64,000 nucleotides of DNA from Primulina eburnea. Its lineage: Eukaryota; Streptophyta; Magnoliopsida; Lamiales; Gesneriaceae. Below the pieces are notes generated by a model. It saw only the letters and a list, made by a program, of their open reading frames with translations. It was not told the origin of the DNA and did no database searches. Location: NCBI RefSeq assembly GCF_022965805.1, contig NW_027331428.1:115245-179244 (forward strand), read 5' to 3'. Shown here in pieces: positions 45,784 to 58,857 of the stretch. Position numbers and translations under genes: made by a program. Within the stretch, counting starts at the first letter, position 1; every line of letters starts with the position of its first letter.

Positions 45784-48780
45784 ATGCCACCTAAGAGGAA
45801 AGCAGTAGAGGGTGAGGATAGTTCTCTCCTCTAGAGTTGTCGATGAGTTCGGCAAGTTGCTTAAGGAGCAGGCCAAGGTCCATAGTGAGCAGTCAGCAGC
45901 TGCTTCGATTGCAAGGAACAAGACGGGTAGAGCCCAAGGTAGAGTTCACGTTGCTCAGGCTGTTGGCACTGATGCCGTTTTCTGCTTTCTCAGAGAATGG
46001 AACCCAGGAATTCGCAGGTAGCACCGATCTTTAGTTGCTGTCGAGTGGGTCAAGCTTTAGAGGCGATCTTCGATCACCTCCAGTAGAGGACAAAGACAGA
46101 TCAGCTATGCCGTTTTCATGTTGGTTAAGGCTGCCCGCATTTGGTGGATGCGACGAAAGTTGAGTTGATGTTGCGACATTGAAGTGGTTTAGTTCACAGA
46201 CTTGTTCTATGACAAGTATTTTCCCGACGCACTTCGAACGAGGAAGGTTACGGAGTTCTTGGAGCTTCAACAGGGGAGCTTGGATGTCGTCAGTATATTC
46301 TCAATTTGAGGAGGGTTGCTTGTTTTGCTCCTTACATTGCTTCCAATGACAAAGACAAAGGCGCTCATTTCATCGCGGCCTTGAGCTGAGATTCGTCGTG
46401 ATATCAACATGTCCAAGGCCGTGACTTTCAGGAGATCGTGTCCAAAGCTTTGTTGGCCGAGCAAGACGAGAAGGACATCACTAGAGAGAGGCCAGGAGAG
46501 GCACCAAGCTGTTGCTCCGAGAGGCCAAGGCTCGATCAGAGGGGCAGGGATCTTTCAAGGGCAAGGGCAAGATGGAGTCGAGTCCTAGACCACCGTCAGT
46601 TCCAGTTGATCCCGAGAAGCCACTGTGTCCTAAGTGTGGCAAGCATCATCGAGGAGAGTGCAGATTTGGCACTCATTCTTGCTATCGTTGTGGCACGGCA
46701 GGCCACGTTGCCAGAGATTGTCCACGAGGAGCTAGCCAAGGGAAGGTGAGGTCGTATCTTTACGATGACGAAGAAGGTTTAATCATGATTCTTCTGTGAT
46801 CTCATGCTATTCTAATTTCAGGCAGAGTAGCTACGACTTTGATAGATACTGGTGCTACTCATTTTTTAGTCTGATTGTTTTTGAGATCTTTGGGTATAGT
46901 TCCTTCTGTTCTCCCCTCCAGCTTAGTGTTGTTTTGCCTTCGGGGGACGTGTTGTGCCCGACATCGATTGTGTTTGCGTGCCCTGTTCGTATTGAGGAGC
47001 GAGTTGTCTTCGCTGATTTGATTTTTATCCCTATGGTTGCCTTTGATGTTATTCTTGGCATGGATTGGCTTTCGACTTACCGTGCCGTTATCGATTGTGG
47101 TGCTAAGAAGGTGACGTTTGCAGATGTTGGCCAGGGAGGAGTTCTCGCCAGCCACAGGTACTTCGCTGGTCTTCCTTTTATTTCTTGTCTTGAGGCTGAG
47201 AAGTGAGTGTAGAGGTTGTGATGTGTTTCTGGCTTCTATTGTGTGTGGATAGACTGATTAAGTGATATTGATGATATCGATGTTGTGAGGGAGTTTGCTG
47301 ATGTGTTTGAGGATGATGTTCCGGGTTTGCCGCCGGATAGGGATGTTGAGTTTCGATCGATTTAGCTCCAGGTACGTTCCTATTTCTAAGGCTCCGTACA
47401 GGATGGCCCCTACCGAGATGAAGGAGTTGAGGCGCAATTGCAGGATCTAGTGGACAATGGTTTCATTCGACCGAGTTCTTCGCCTTGAGGAGCTCCGGTC
47501 CTTTTGTCAAGAAGAAGGATGGTTCTTTGCGTCTGTGTATCGACTATAGAGAGCTCAACAAAGTGACTGTCAAGAACAAGTATCTGTTGCCACGGATTGA
47601 CGACCTATTTGACCAGCTCCATGGTGCCACTGTCTTTCGAAGATTGATCTTCGGTCTGGCTACTATCAGTTGAAGGTTAGGGAGTCCGATATCCCTAAGA
47701 CAGCGTTTCCGACCAGGTACGTCACTATGAGTTTATGGTTATGTCTTTTGGTCTGACAATGACCTTCAGTCTTTATGGATCTGATGAACCGTGTGTTCAA
47801 GCCTTATCTGGATGCTTTGTCATTGTTTCATCGACGATATCCTAATCTATTCCAAGACCAGAGAAGCTTCATGCAGGAGCATCTCAGAGTGGTTCTTCAG
47901 TTGTTGCGAGAGAAGAGGTTGTTTGCCAAGCTGAAGAAGTGTGAGTTTTGGCTGGATCAGATTTCTTTCCTAGGCCATGTTGTTTCGAGGGATGGAATTG
48001 CTGTTGATCCATTGAGAGTAGAGGCGATTCAGAATTGGCCTATTCCTACTACTGTTTCAGAGGTACGCAGTTTCCTTGGTTTGGCGGGTTATTATCGTCG
48101 TTTCATTTCAGATTTTTCCAAGATTGCCCTGCCATTGCCAATCTGGCGAGGAAGACTGTGAAGTTCGAGTGGTCCATCGATTGCCAGAGTGCATTCCAAG
48201 AGCTGAAGGATAGATTGACGACAGCTCCTGTTCTTTCATTGCCCAGTGGTTCTGAGGATTTTGTTTCATACGATGCGTCGAAGAGAGGCCTTGGTGCAGT
48301 GCTGATGCAGCGACGAGGTAAGGTCATTGCCTATGCTTCTCGCCAGTTGAAGGATTACGAGAGGAATTATCCGACGCACGATTTGGAGCTAGCAGCTGTG
48401 GTTTTCGCCCTGAGATTTGGAGACCTTACTTGTATGGCGAAAAGTGTGAGATCTTCACAGACCACAAGAGTTTGAAGTATCTGTTCTCTCTCAGAAAGAG
48501 CTCAATATGAGACAGAGGAGGTGGTTAGAGCTTGTCAAAGATTATGATGTGCTAGTTACCACCCAGGGAAGGCGAACGTTGTGACAGATGCGTTGAGTCG
48601 CAAATCGAGTGCTTCTTTGAGTTCTTTATTCAGAGGCCATTGTGGATGGATTTGCAACGAGAGGATATTTCTTTGGTAGTTCCGGGAAACCATTGCTCGC
48701 CTTTCAGCGTTGGTCATTCGGACTACTTTGACGGAGGATCCGTAGAGAGCAGGCGACTGATTTGCAGTTGTCAGAGTTGA
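45784..48780 (+). pseudogene. gag-pol: gag-pol of C2, frameshifted and truncated
   Basis: ATGCCACCTAAGAGG begins the frame as in C1, but gaps break it early. Recognisable parts in order are the zinc knuckle (CYRCGTAGHVARDC, 46680-46722), a damaged protease start, the RT region with the same TGA in place of Trp as C1, an RT segment around a disrupted FIDD (47820), and RNase H to about 48600. The sequence then ends at 48780 within the RNase H-integrase spacer (C1 equivalent 33695). Integrase, tail and 3' LTR are absent. Sharing the TGA with C1 means the C insertion was already dead before duplication. The extra gaps are private to this copy and may be sequencing or assembly error. Confidence 0.87.
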
Positions 48781-51700
48781 GCCAAGTTAGCCCATAAAGT
48801 CGTCCAAAATAACACAAGAATTTTAAATCGCGACCAGAAACAATAGCAGCCCTAGCATGCATAAACAAACCTAACGACTTCTCTAAAGAACAAATCCGCA
48901 ATGTTTGAAGCATCATCGGTTTTATGACAAGCTATAAAATGTGCCATCCTTAGAGAATCTATCCACAACAACAAAATAGAATCCCTCCCCTTCTTAGTCC
49001 TAGGCAACCCCAAAATAAAGTCCATAGAAATGTCAATCCAAGTTCTTTTTAAGAATAGCACGCAAAAGTGTTCCCAAAGTTCTATTGACAACTTCAGTTT
49101 GTCCATCCGTTTGAGGATGACAAGTAGTAGAAAACAACAATTTTGTGCCAAGTTTAGCCCATAAAGTCTTCCAAAAGTAACTCAAGAATTTAACATCGCG
49201 ACCAGAAACATAGTCCTAGGCATGCCATGCAACCTAACGACTTCTCTAAAGAACAAATCCGCAATGTTTGAAGCATCATCGGTTTTATGACAAGCTATAA
49301 AATAGTGCCATCTTAGAGAATCTATCCACAACAACAAAAATAGAATCCCTACCCTTCTTAGTCCTAGGCAACCCCAAAATAAAGTCCATAGAAATGTCAA
49401 TCCAAGTTCTTTTTAAGAATAGCACGCAAAGTGTTCCCAAAGTTCTATTGACAACTTCAGTTTGTCCATCCGTTTGAGGATGACAAGTAGTAGAAAACAA
49501 CAATTTTGTGCCAAGTTTAGCCCATAAAGTCTTCCAAAAGTAACTCAAGAATTTAACATCGCGACCAGAAACAATAGTCCTAGGCATGCCATGCAACCTA
49601 ACGACTTCTCTAAAGAACAAATCCGCAATGTTTGAAGCATCATCGGTTTTATGACAAGCTATAAATGTGCCATCTTAGAGAATCTATCCACAACAACAAA
49701 AATAGAATCCCTACCCTTCTTAGTCTAGGCAACCCCAAAATAAAGTCCATAGAAATGTCAATCCAAGTTCTTTTTAAGAATAGCACGCAAAAGTGTTCCC
49801 AAAGTTCTATTGACAACTTCAGTTTGTCCATCCGTTTGAGGATGACAAGTAGTAGAAAACAACAATTTTGTGCCAAGTTTAGCCCATAAAGTCTTCCAAA
49901 AGTAACTCAAGAATTTAACATCGCGACCAGAAACAATAGTCCTAGGCATGCCATGCAACCTAACGACTTCTCTAAAGAACAAATCCGCAATGTTTGAAGC
50001 ATCATCGGTTTTATGACAAGCTATAAAATGTGCCATCTTAGAGAATCTATCCACAACAACAAAAATAGAATCCCTACCCTTCTTAGTCCTAGGCAACCCA
50101 AAATAAAGTCCATAGAAATGTCAATCCAAGTTCTTTTTAAGAATAGCACGCAAAGTGTTCCCAAAGTTCTATTGACAACTTCAGTTTGTCCATCCGTTTG
50201 AGGATGACAAGTAGTAGAAAACAACAATTTTGTGCCAAGTTTAGCCCATAAAGTCTTCCAAAAGTAACTCAAGAATTTAACATCGCGACCAGAAACAATA
50301 GTCCTAGGCATGCCATGCACCTAACGACTTCTCTAAAGAACAAATCCGCAATGTTTGAAGCATCATCGGTTTTATGACAAGCTATAAAATGTGCCATCTT
50401 AGAGAATCTATCCACAACAACAAAAATAGAATCCCTACCTTCTTAGTCCTAGGCAACCCCAAAATAAAGTCCATAGAAATGTCAATCCAAGTTCTTTTTA
50501 AGAATAGCACGCAAAAGTGTTCCCAAAGTTCTATTGACAACTTCAGTTTGTCCATCCGTTTGAGGATGACAAGTAGTAGAAAACAACAATTTTGTGCCAA
50601 GTTTAGCCCATAAAGTCTTCCAAAAGTAACTCAAGAATTTAACATCGCGACCAGAAACAATAGTCCTAGGCATGCCATGCAACCGAACGACTTCTTTAAA
50701 GAACAAATCCGCAATGTTGAAGCATCATTGGTTTTATGACAAGCTACAAATGTGCCATCTTAGAGAATCTATCCACAACAACAAAAATAGAATCCCTAAT
50801 CTTCTTAGTCCTATGCAACCCCAAAATAAAGTCCATAGAGATGTCAATCAAAGTTCTTTTTAAGAATAGCACGCAAAGTGTTCCCAAAGTTCTATTGACA
50901 ACTTCAGTTTGTCCATCCGTTTGATGATGACAAGTAGTAGAAACAACAATTTTGTGCAAGGTTTAGCCCATAAAGTCTTCCAAAAGTAACTCAAGAATTT
51001 AACATCGCGACCAGAAACAATAGTCCTAGGCATGCCATGCAACCAAACGACTTCTCTAAAGAACAAATCCGCAATGTTTGAGGCATCATGGGTTTTATGA
51101 CAAGCTATAAAATGTGACATCTGAGAGAATCTATCCACAACCACAAAAATAGAATCCCTACCCTTCTTAGTCCTAGGCAACCCCAAAATAAAGTCCATAG
51201 AAATGTCAATCCAAGTTCTTTTTAAGAATAGCACGCAAAAGTGTTCCCAAAGTTCTATTGACAACTTCAGTTTGTCCATCCGTTTGAGGATGACAAGTAG
51301 TAGAAACCAACAATTTTGTGCCAAGTTTAGTCCATAAAGTATTCCAAAAGTAACTCAAGAATTTAACATCGCGACCAGAAACATTAGTCCTAGGCATGCC
51401 ATGCAACCTAACGACTTCTCTAAAGAACAAATCAGCAATTTTGAAGCATCATCGGTTTTATGACAAGCTATAAATGTGCCATCTTAGAAAATCTATCCAC
51501 AACAACAAAATAGAATCCCTACCCTTATTAGTCCTAGGCAACCCCAAAATAAAGTCCATAGAATGTCAATCCAAGTTCTTTTTAAGATTAGCACGCAAAA
51601 GTGTTCCCAAAGTTCTATTGACAACTTCAGTTTGTCCATCCGTTTGAGAATGACAAGTAGTAGAAAAAAAAAATTTTGTGCAAGGTTTAGCCCATAAAGT

Positions 51701-54700
51701 CTTCCAAAAGTAACTCAAGAATTTAACATCGCGACCAGAAACAATAGTCCTAGGCATGCCATGCAACCAAACGACTTCTCTAAAGAACAAATCCGCAATG
51801 TTTGAGGCATCATGGGTTTTATGACAAGCTATAAAATGTGCCATCTGAGAGAATCTATCCACAACCACAAAAATAGAATCCCTACCCTTCTTAGTCCTAG
51901 GCAACCCCGAAATAAAGTCCATAGAAATGTCAATCCAAGTTCTTTTTAAGAATAGCACGCAAAAGTGCTCCCAAAGTTCTATTGACAACTTCAGTTTGTC
52001 CATCCGTTTGAGGATGACAAGTAGTAGAAACCAACAATTTTGTGCCAAGTTAAGCCCATAAAGTATTCCAAAAGTAACTCAAGAATTTAACATCGCGACC
52101 AGAAACATTAGTCCTAGGCATGCCATGCAACCTAACGACTTCTCTAAAGAACAAATCCGCAATTTTTGAAGCATCATCGGTTTTATGACAAGTTATAAAT
52201 GTGCCATCTTAGAGAATCTATCCACAACAACAAAAATAGAATCCCTACCCTTATTAGTCCTAGGCAACCCCAAAATAAAGTCCATAGAAATGTCAATCCA
52301 AGTTCTTTTTAAGAACAGCACGCAAAAGTGTTCCAAAGTACTATTGACAACTTCAGTTTGTCCATCCGTTTGAGGATGACAAGTAGTAGAAAACAACAAT
52401 TTTGTGTCAGGTTTAGCCCATAAATTCTTCCAAAAGTAACTCAAGAATTTAACATCGCGAACAGAAACAATAGTCATAGGCATGCCATGCAACCTAACGA
52501 CTTCTCTAAAGAACAAATCCGCAATGTTTGAAGCATCATCGGTTTTATGACAAGCTATAAAATATGCCATCTTAGAGAATTTATCCACAACAACAAAAAT
52601 AGAATCCCTACCCTTCTTAGTCCTAGGCAACCCCAAAATAAAGTCCATAGAAATGTCAATCCAAGTTCTTTTTAAGAATAGCACGCAAAAGTGTTCCCAA
52701 AGTTCTATTGACAACTTCAATTTGTCCATCCGTTTGAGAATGACAAGTAGTAGAAAAAAAAAATTTTGTGCCAAGTTTAGCCCATAAAGTCTTCCAAAAG
52801 TAACTCAAGAATTTAACATCGCGACCAGAAACAATAGTCCTAGGCATGCCATGCAACCAAACGACTTCTCTAAAGAACAAATCCACAATGTTTGAGGCAT
52901 CATGGGTTTTATGACAAGCTATAAAATGTGCCATCTTAGAGAATCTATCCACAACAACAAAAATAGAATCCCTACCCTTCTTAGTCCTAGGCAACCCCAA
53001 AATAAAGTCCATAGAAATGTCAATCCAAGTTCTTTTTAAGAATAGCACGCAAAAGTGTTCCCAAAGTTCTATTGACAACTTCAGTTTGTCCATCCGTTTG
53101 AGGATGACAAGTAGTAGAAACCAAAAATTTTGTGTCAGGTTTAGCCCATAAAGTCTTCCAAAAGTAACTCAATAATTTAACATCGCGAATAGAAACAATA
53201 GTCTTAGGCATGCCATGCAACCTAACGACTTCTCTAAAGAACAAATCCGCAGTGTTTGAAGCATCATCGGTTTTATGACAAGCTATAAAATATGCCATCT
53301 TTGAGAATCTATCCACAACAACAAAAATAGAATCCATCGCCTTCTTAGTCCTAGGCAACCCCAAAATAAAGTCCATAGAAATGTCAATCCAAGTTCTTTT
53401 TAAGAATAGCACGCAAAAGTGTTCCCAAAGTTCTATTGACAACTTCAGTTTGTCCATCCGTTTGAGGATGACAAGTAGTAGAAAAACAACAATTTTGTGC
53501 CAAGTTTAGCCCATAAAGTATTCCAAAATTAACTCAAGAATTTAACATCGCGACCAGAAACATTAGTCCTAGGCATGCCATGCAACCTAACGACTTCTCT
53601 AAAGAACAAATCCGCAATGTTTGAATGTGCCATCTTAGAGAATCTATCCACAACAACAAAAATAGAATCCCTACCCTTCTTAGTCCTAGGCAACCTCAAA
53701 ATAAAGTCCATAGAAATGTCAATCCAAGTTCTTTTTAAGAATAGCACGCAAAAGTGTTCCCAAAGTTCTATTGACAACTTCTGTTTGTCCATCCGTTTGA
53801 GGATGACAAGTAATAGAAACCAAAAATTTTGTGCCAGATTTAGCCCATAAAGTATTCCAAAAGTAACTCAAGAATTTAACATCGCGAACAGAAACAATAG
53901 TCTTAGGCATGCCATGCAACCTAACGACTTCTCTAAAGAACAAATCCGCAATGTTTGAAGCATCATCGGTTTTATGACAAGCTATAAAATATGCCATCTT
54001 TGAGAATCTATCCACAACAACAAAAATAGAATCCATCGCCTTCTTAGTCCTAGGCAACCCCAAAATAAAGTCCATAGAAATGTTAATCCAAGTTCTTTTT
54101 AAGAATAGCACGCAAAAGTGTTCCCAAAGTTCTATTGACAACTTCAGTTAGTCCAACCGTTTGAGGATGACAAGTAGTAGAAAAACAACAATTTTGTGCC
54201 AAGTTTAGCCCATAAAGTATTCCAAAATTAACTCAAGAATTTAACATCGCGACCAGAAACATTAGTCCTGGGCATGCCATGCAACCTAACGACTTCTCTA
54301 AAGAACAAATCCGCAATGTTTGAAGCATCATCGGTTTTATGACAAGCTATAAAATGTGCCATCTTAGAGAATCTATCCACAACAACAAAAATAGAATCCC
54401 TACCCTTATTAGTCCTAGACAAACCCAAAATAAAGTCCATAGAAATGTCAATCCAAGTTCTTTTTAAGAATAGCACGCAAAAGTGTTCCCAAAGTTCTAT
54501 TGACAACTTCAGTTTGTCCATCCGTTTGAGGATGACAAGTAGTAGAAAACAACAATTTTGTGCCAAGTTTAGCCCATAAAGTCTTCCAAAAGTAACTCAA
54601 GAATTTAACATCGCGACCAAAAACAATAGTCCTAAGCATGCCATGCAACCTAACGACTTCTCTAAAGAACAAATCCGCAATGTTTGAAGCATCATCGGTT

Positions 54701-55664
54701 TTATGACAAGCTATAAAATGTGCCATCTTAAAGAATCTATCCATAACAACAAAAATAGAATCCCTCCCCTTCTTAGTCCTAGGCAACCACAAAATAAAGT
54801 TCATAGAAATGTCAATCCAAGTTCTTTTTAAGAATGGCACGCAAAAGTGTTCCCAAAGTTCTATTGACAACTTCAGTTTGTTCATCCGTTTGAGGATGAC
54901 AAGTAGTAGAAAACAACAATTTTGTGCCATGTTTAGCCCATAAAGTATTCCAAAAGTAACTCAAGAATTTAACATCGCGACCAGAAACATTAGTCCTAGG
55001 CATGCCATGCAACCTAACGACTTCTCTAAAGTACAAATCCGCAATTTTTGAAGCATCATCGGTTTTATGACAAGTTATAAATGTGCCATCTTAGAGAATC
55101 TATCCACAACAACAAAAATAGAATCCCTACCCTTCTTAGTCCTAGGCAACCCCAAAATAAAGTCCATAGAAATGTCAATCCAAGTTCTTTTTAAGAATAG
55201 CACGCAAAAGTGTTCCCAAAGTTCTATTGACAACTTCAGTTTGTCTATCTGTTTGAGGATGACAAGTAGTAGAAACCAACAATATTCTGCCAAGTTTAGC
55301 CCATAAAGTCTTCCAAAATTAACACAAGAATTTAACATCGCGACCAGAAACAATAGCCCTAGGCATGCCATGCAACCGAACGACTTCTCTAAAGAACAAA
55401 TCCGCAATGTTTGAAGCATCATCGGTTTTATGACAAGCTATAAAATGTGCCATCTTAGAGAATATATCCACAACAACAAAAATAGAATCCCTCCCCTTCT
55501 TAGTCCTAGGCAACCCCAAAATAAAGTCCATAGAAATATCAATCCAAGTTCTTTTTAAGAATAGCACGCAAAAGTGTTCCCAAAGTTCTATTGACAACTT
55601 CAGTTTGTCCATCCGTTTGAGGATGACAAGTAGTAGAAAACAACAATTTTGTGCCAGGTTTAGC

Positions 55665-56489
55665 CTATAAAGTCTTCCAAAAGTAACTCAAGAATTTAAC
55701 ATCGCGACCAGAAATAATTGTCCTGAGCATGCCATGCAACCTAACGACTTCTCTAAAGAACAAATCCGCCATGTTTGAAGCATCATCGGTTTTATGACAA
55801 CCTATAAAATGTTCCATCTTAGAGAATCTATCCACAACAACAAAAATAGAATCCCTACCCTTATTAGTCCTAGGCAACCCCAAAATAAAGTCCATAGAAA
55901 TTTCAATCCAAGTTCTTTTTAAGAATAGCACGCAAAGTGTTCCCAAAGTTCTATTGACAACTTCAGTTTGTCCATCCTTTTGAGGATGACAAGTAGTAGA
56001 AAACAACAATTTTGTGCCAGGTTTAGCCCATAAAGACTTCCAAAAGTAACTCAAGAATTTAACATCGCGAACAAAAACAATAGTCTTAGGCATGCCATGC
56101 AACCTAACGACTTCTCTAAAGAACAAATCCGCAATGTTTGAAGCATCATCGGTTTTATGACAAGCTATAAAATATGCCATCTTAGAGAATCTATCCACAA
56201 CAACAAAAATAGAATCCCTCGCCTTCTTAGTCCTAGGCAACCACGAAATAAAGTCCATAGAAATGTCAATCAAGTTCTTTTTAAGAAAAGCACGCAAAAG
56301 TGTTCCCAAAGTTCTATTGACAACTTCAGTTTGTCCATCCGTTTGATGATGAAAAGTAGTAGAAAACAACAATTTTGTGCAAAGTATTGCCCATAAAGTA
56401 TTCCAAAAGTAACTCAAAAATTTAACATCGCGACCAGAAACATTAGTCCTAGGAATGCCATGTAACCGAACGACTTCTTTAAAGAACAT
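55665..56489 (-). other. 274-codon open frame across more than two satellite monomers
   Basis: Two joints are in frame because single bases are missing, so the integrase-core sequence repeats about 2.3 times in one frame, the longest such run in the window. Catalytic positions are altered (SGRD, FVRD), and the start is only an internal Met. It is not considered a gene, but it is the best example of the repeat's coding ancestry. Confidence 0.6.
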
Positions 56490-58006
56490 ATCCGCAATGT
56501 TTGAAGCATCATTGGTTTTATGACAAGCTACAAATGTGCCATCTTAGAGAATCTATCCACAACAACAAAAATAGAATCCCTACCCTTCTTAGTCCTATGC
56601 AACCCCAAAATAAAGTCCATAGAAATGTCAATCCAAGTTCTTTTTAAGAATAGCATGCAAAAGTGTTCCCAAAGTTCTATTGACAACTTCAGTTTGTCCA
56701 TCCGTTTGAGGATGACAAGTAGTAGAAAAACACAATTTTGTGCCAGGTTTAGCCCATAAAGTCTCCCAAAAATAACTCAAGAATTTAACATCGCGAACAG
56801 AAACAATAGTCTTAGGCATGCCATGCAACCTAAAGACTTCTCTAAAGAACAAATCCGCAATGTTTGAAGCATCATCGGTTTTATGACAAGCTATAAAATG
56901 TGCCATCTTAGAGAATCTATCCACAACAACAAAAAAAGAATCCCTCGCCTTCTTAGTCCTAGGCAACCCCAAAATAAAGTCCATAGAAATGTCAATCCAA
57001 GTTCTTTTTAAGAATAGCACGCAAAAGTGTTCCCAAAGTTCTATTGACAACTTCAGTTTGTCCATCCGTTTGAGGATGACAAGTAGTAGAAAAACAACAA
57101 TTTTGTGCCAAGTTTAGCCCATAAAGTATTCCAAAAGTAACTCAAGAATTTAACATCGCGACCAGAAACATTAGTCCTAGGCATGCCATGCAACCTAACG
57201 TCTTCTCTAAAGAACAAATCCGCAATTTTTGAAGCATCATCGGTTTTATGACAAGCTATAAAATGTGCCATCTTAGAAAATCTATCCACAACAACAAAAA
57301 TAGAATCCCTCCCCTTCTTAGTCCTAGGCAACCCCAAAATAAAATCCATAGAAATCTCAATCCAAGTTCTTTTTAAGAATAGGACGCAAAATTGTTCCCA
57401 AAGTTCTATTGACAACTTCAGTTTGTCCATCCGTTTGAGGATGACAAGTAGCCCATAAAGTCTTCCAAAATTAACACAAGAATTTAACATCGCGACCAGA
57501 AACAATAGTCCTAGGCATGCCATGCAACCTAACGACTTCTCTAAAGAACAAATCCGCAATGTTTGAGGCATCATAGGTTTTATGACAAGATATAAAATGT
57601 GCCATCTTAGAGAATCTATCCACAACAACAAAAATAGAATCCCTACCCTTCTTAGTCCTAGGCAACCCCAAAATAAAGTCCATAGAAATGTCAATCCAAG
57701 TTCTTTTTAAGAATAACACGCAAAAGTGTTCCCAAAGTTCTATTGACAACTTCAGTTTGTCCATCCGTTTGAGGATGACAAGTAGTAGAAAAACAACAAT
57801 TTTGTGCCAAGTTTAGCCCATAAAGTATTCCAAAAGTAACTCAAGAATTTAACATCGCGACCAGAAACATTAGTCCTAGGCATGCCATGCAACCTAACGA
57901 CTTCTCTAAAGAACAAATCCGCAATATTTGAAGCATTATCGGTTTTATGACAAGCTATAAATGTGCCATCTTAGAGAATCTATCCACAACAACAAAAATA
58001 GAATCC

Positions 58007-58011
58007 CTACC
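58007..58011. repeat. Target site duplication of A2, left copy (CTACC)
   Basis: The same CTACC, in the same variant monomer, as at A1. The right copy lies beyond the window. Confidence 0.9.
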
Positions 58012-58140
58012 TGTAATGCCCGAGATTTAATTATTATAATCAGACGTTGATTAATTGTCATGATTGAACTCAAATGAACCGATATGACAAGGTCGGGCGT
58101 CGTTGCAATTGTTAGCCAAGTTTTTTTGGACAGAAACCTC

Positions 58141-58378
58141 GGCGCTCGAGCGGTAGAAAAGCACCGCCCGAGCGCCAATGCATCGCAAATTATTTTTCGG
58201 ACAGAAGGTTCGGCGCCCGGGCGGTAGATTTTAACCGCCCGAGCGCCAAGGTGCCTTCGGGAAATTCTTATACCGAGAGTGCCGCGCTCGAGCGGTACTT
58301 TCTTACCGCTCGAGCGCCGACCCAATTTCGAGGAAAGAAGCCACGTTTCAAAACCATGCAAGTTGATATATATATAAA
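58141..58378 (+). promoter_or_regulatory. Predicted promoter of A2 LTR: three hairpins and TATA box
   Basis: Hairpins at 58141-58176, 58212-58247 and 58284-58317, with TATATAAA at 58371-58378, equivalent to the A1 5' LTR. Confidence 0.6.
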
Positions 58379-58857
58379 CGTTGGTTTCCTTCAGACGCTA
58401 GCAGCAAGAGCCGAGGGTTTACTCCCAGATATCCTTACGCCTTTTTGCTTAGAGATTTGAGAATTGCGAACGATCCGTCCGTCTGATTTTAAATCCGACT
58501 TCAGTACTGTGTTCCTATCAACACAGGCTACAACTGGAAATTGGGAATGGACCGAGACAGAGTCGGGACTTCTTCTTCTTCTGAGCGAGAAGATAAAGGT
58601 ATAAGTCAATGTGGTATTGGGAGATGGACTTGAGTCGGTTTAGACTTGGGTTTCCCTAAATCACATACTTTACTTTATTGCATTGATATTTGCATTGATT
58701 GATTGATATACTTGTTTTCTTGAGTTATAGATTACAGGTATTAGAAGAGTAATCTTATGACAGAAGTGCCGTTAGTGGTGGGATCACCACGGGCACATTG
58801 CACGATGTCATAAGATGGTGTATTGGCGGATGTGCCAAAGACTGTCACTAGATGTTG

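Larger units (their letters stand above)
36250..48780 (+). mobile_element. Element C2 with nested B2: indel-rich second copy of the C1/B1 block, cut in pol
   Basis: The block repeats 20915-33695 in order: C LTR start, nested B at the same point, rest of the C LTR, primer site (45659-45670), gag and pol. It ends at 48780 after RNase H and is joined to satellite. Counting the 52-bp satellite remnant, it is 12583 bases long against 12828, a net loss of 245 bases made up of very many single-base gaps. Clean stretches (for example 39100-39660, 46560-46740, 46920-47060) alternate with dense indels. A shared TGA in RT (47486-47488) shows it copies the same C insertion. Confidence 0.88.
48781..58011 (-). 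repeat. Satellite array 3 (~25 monomers)
   Basis: Same repeat and orientation as arrays 1 and 2, from the cut end of C2 to the left end of A2. Monomer divergence varies: 49000-50700 is very uniform apart from one-base gaps, while 50700-57000 carries more variants (ATGGGTTTT, GAACAGAAAC, CCACGAAAT). Two units have internal deletions of about 30 bases, at 53618 and at 57451. Blocks match the other arrays. About 54450-57000 follows array 2 at an offset near 36212, and about 57053-58011 follows 9472-10520, including the rare GCAATATTTGAAGCATTATCGG variant next to the A insertion. Confidence 0.94.
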
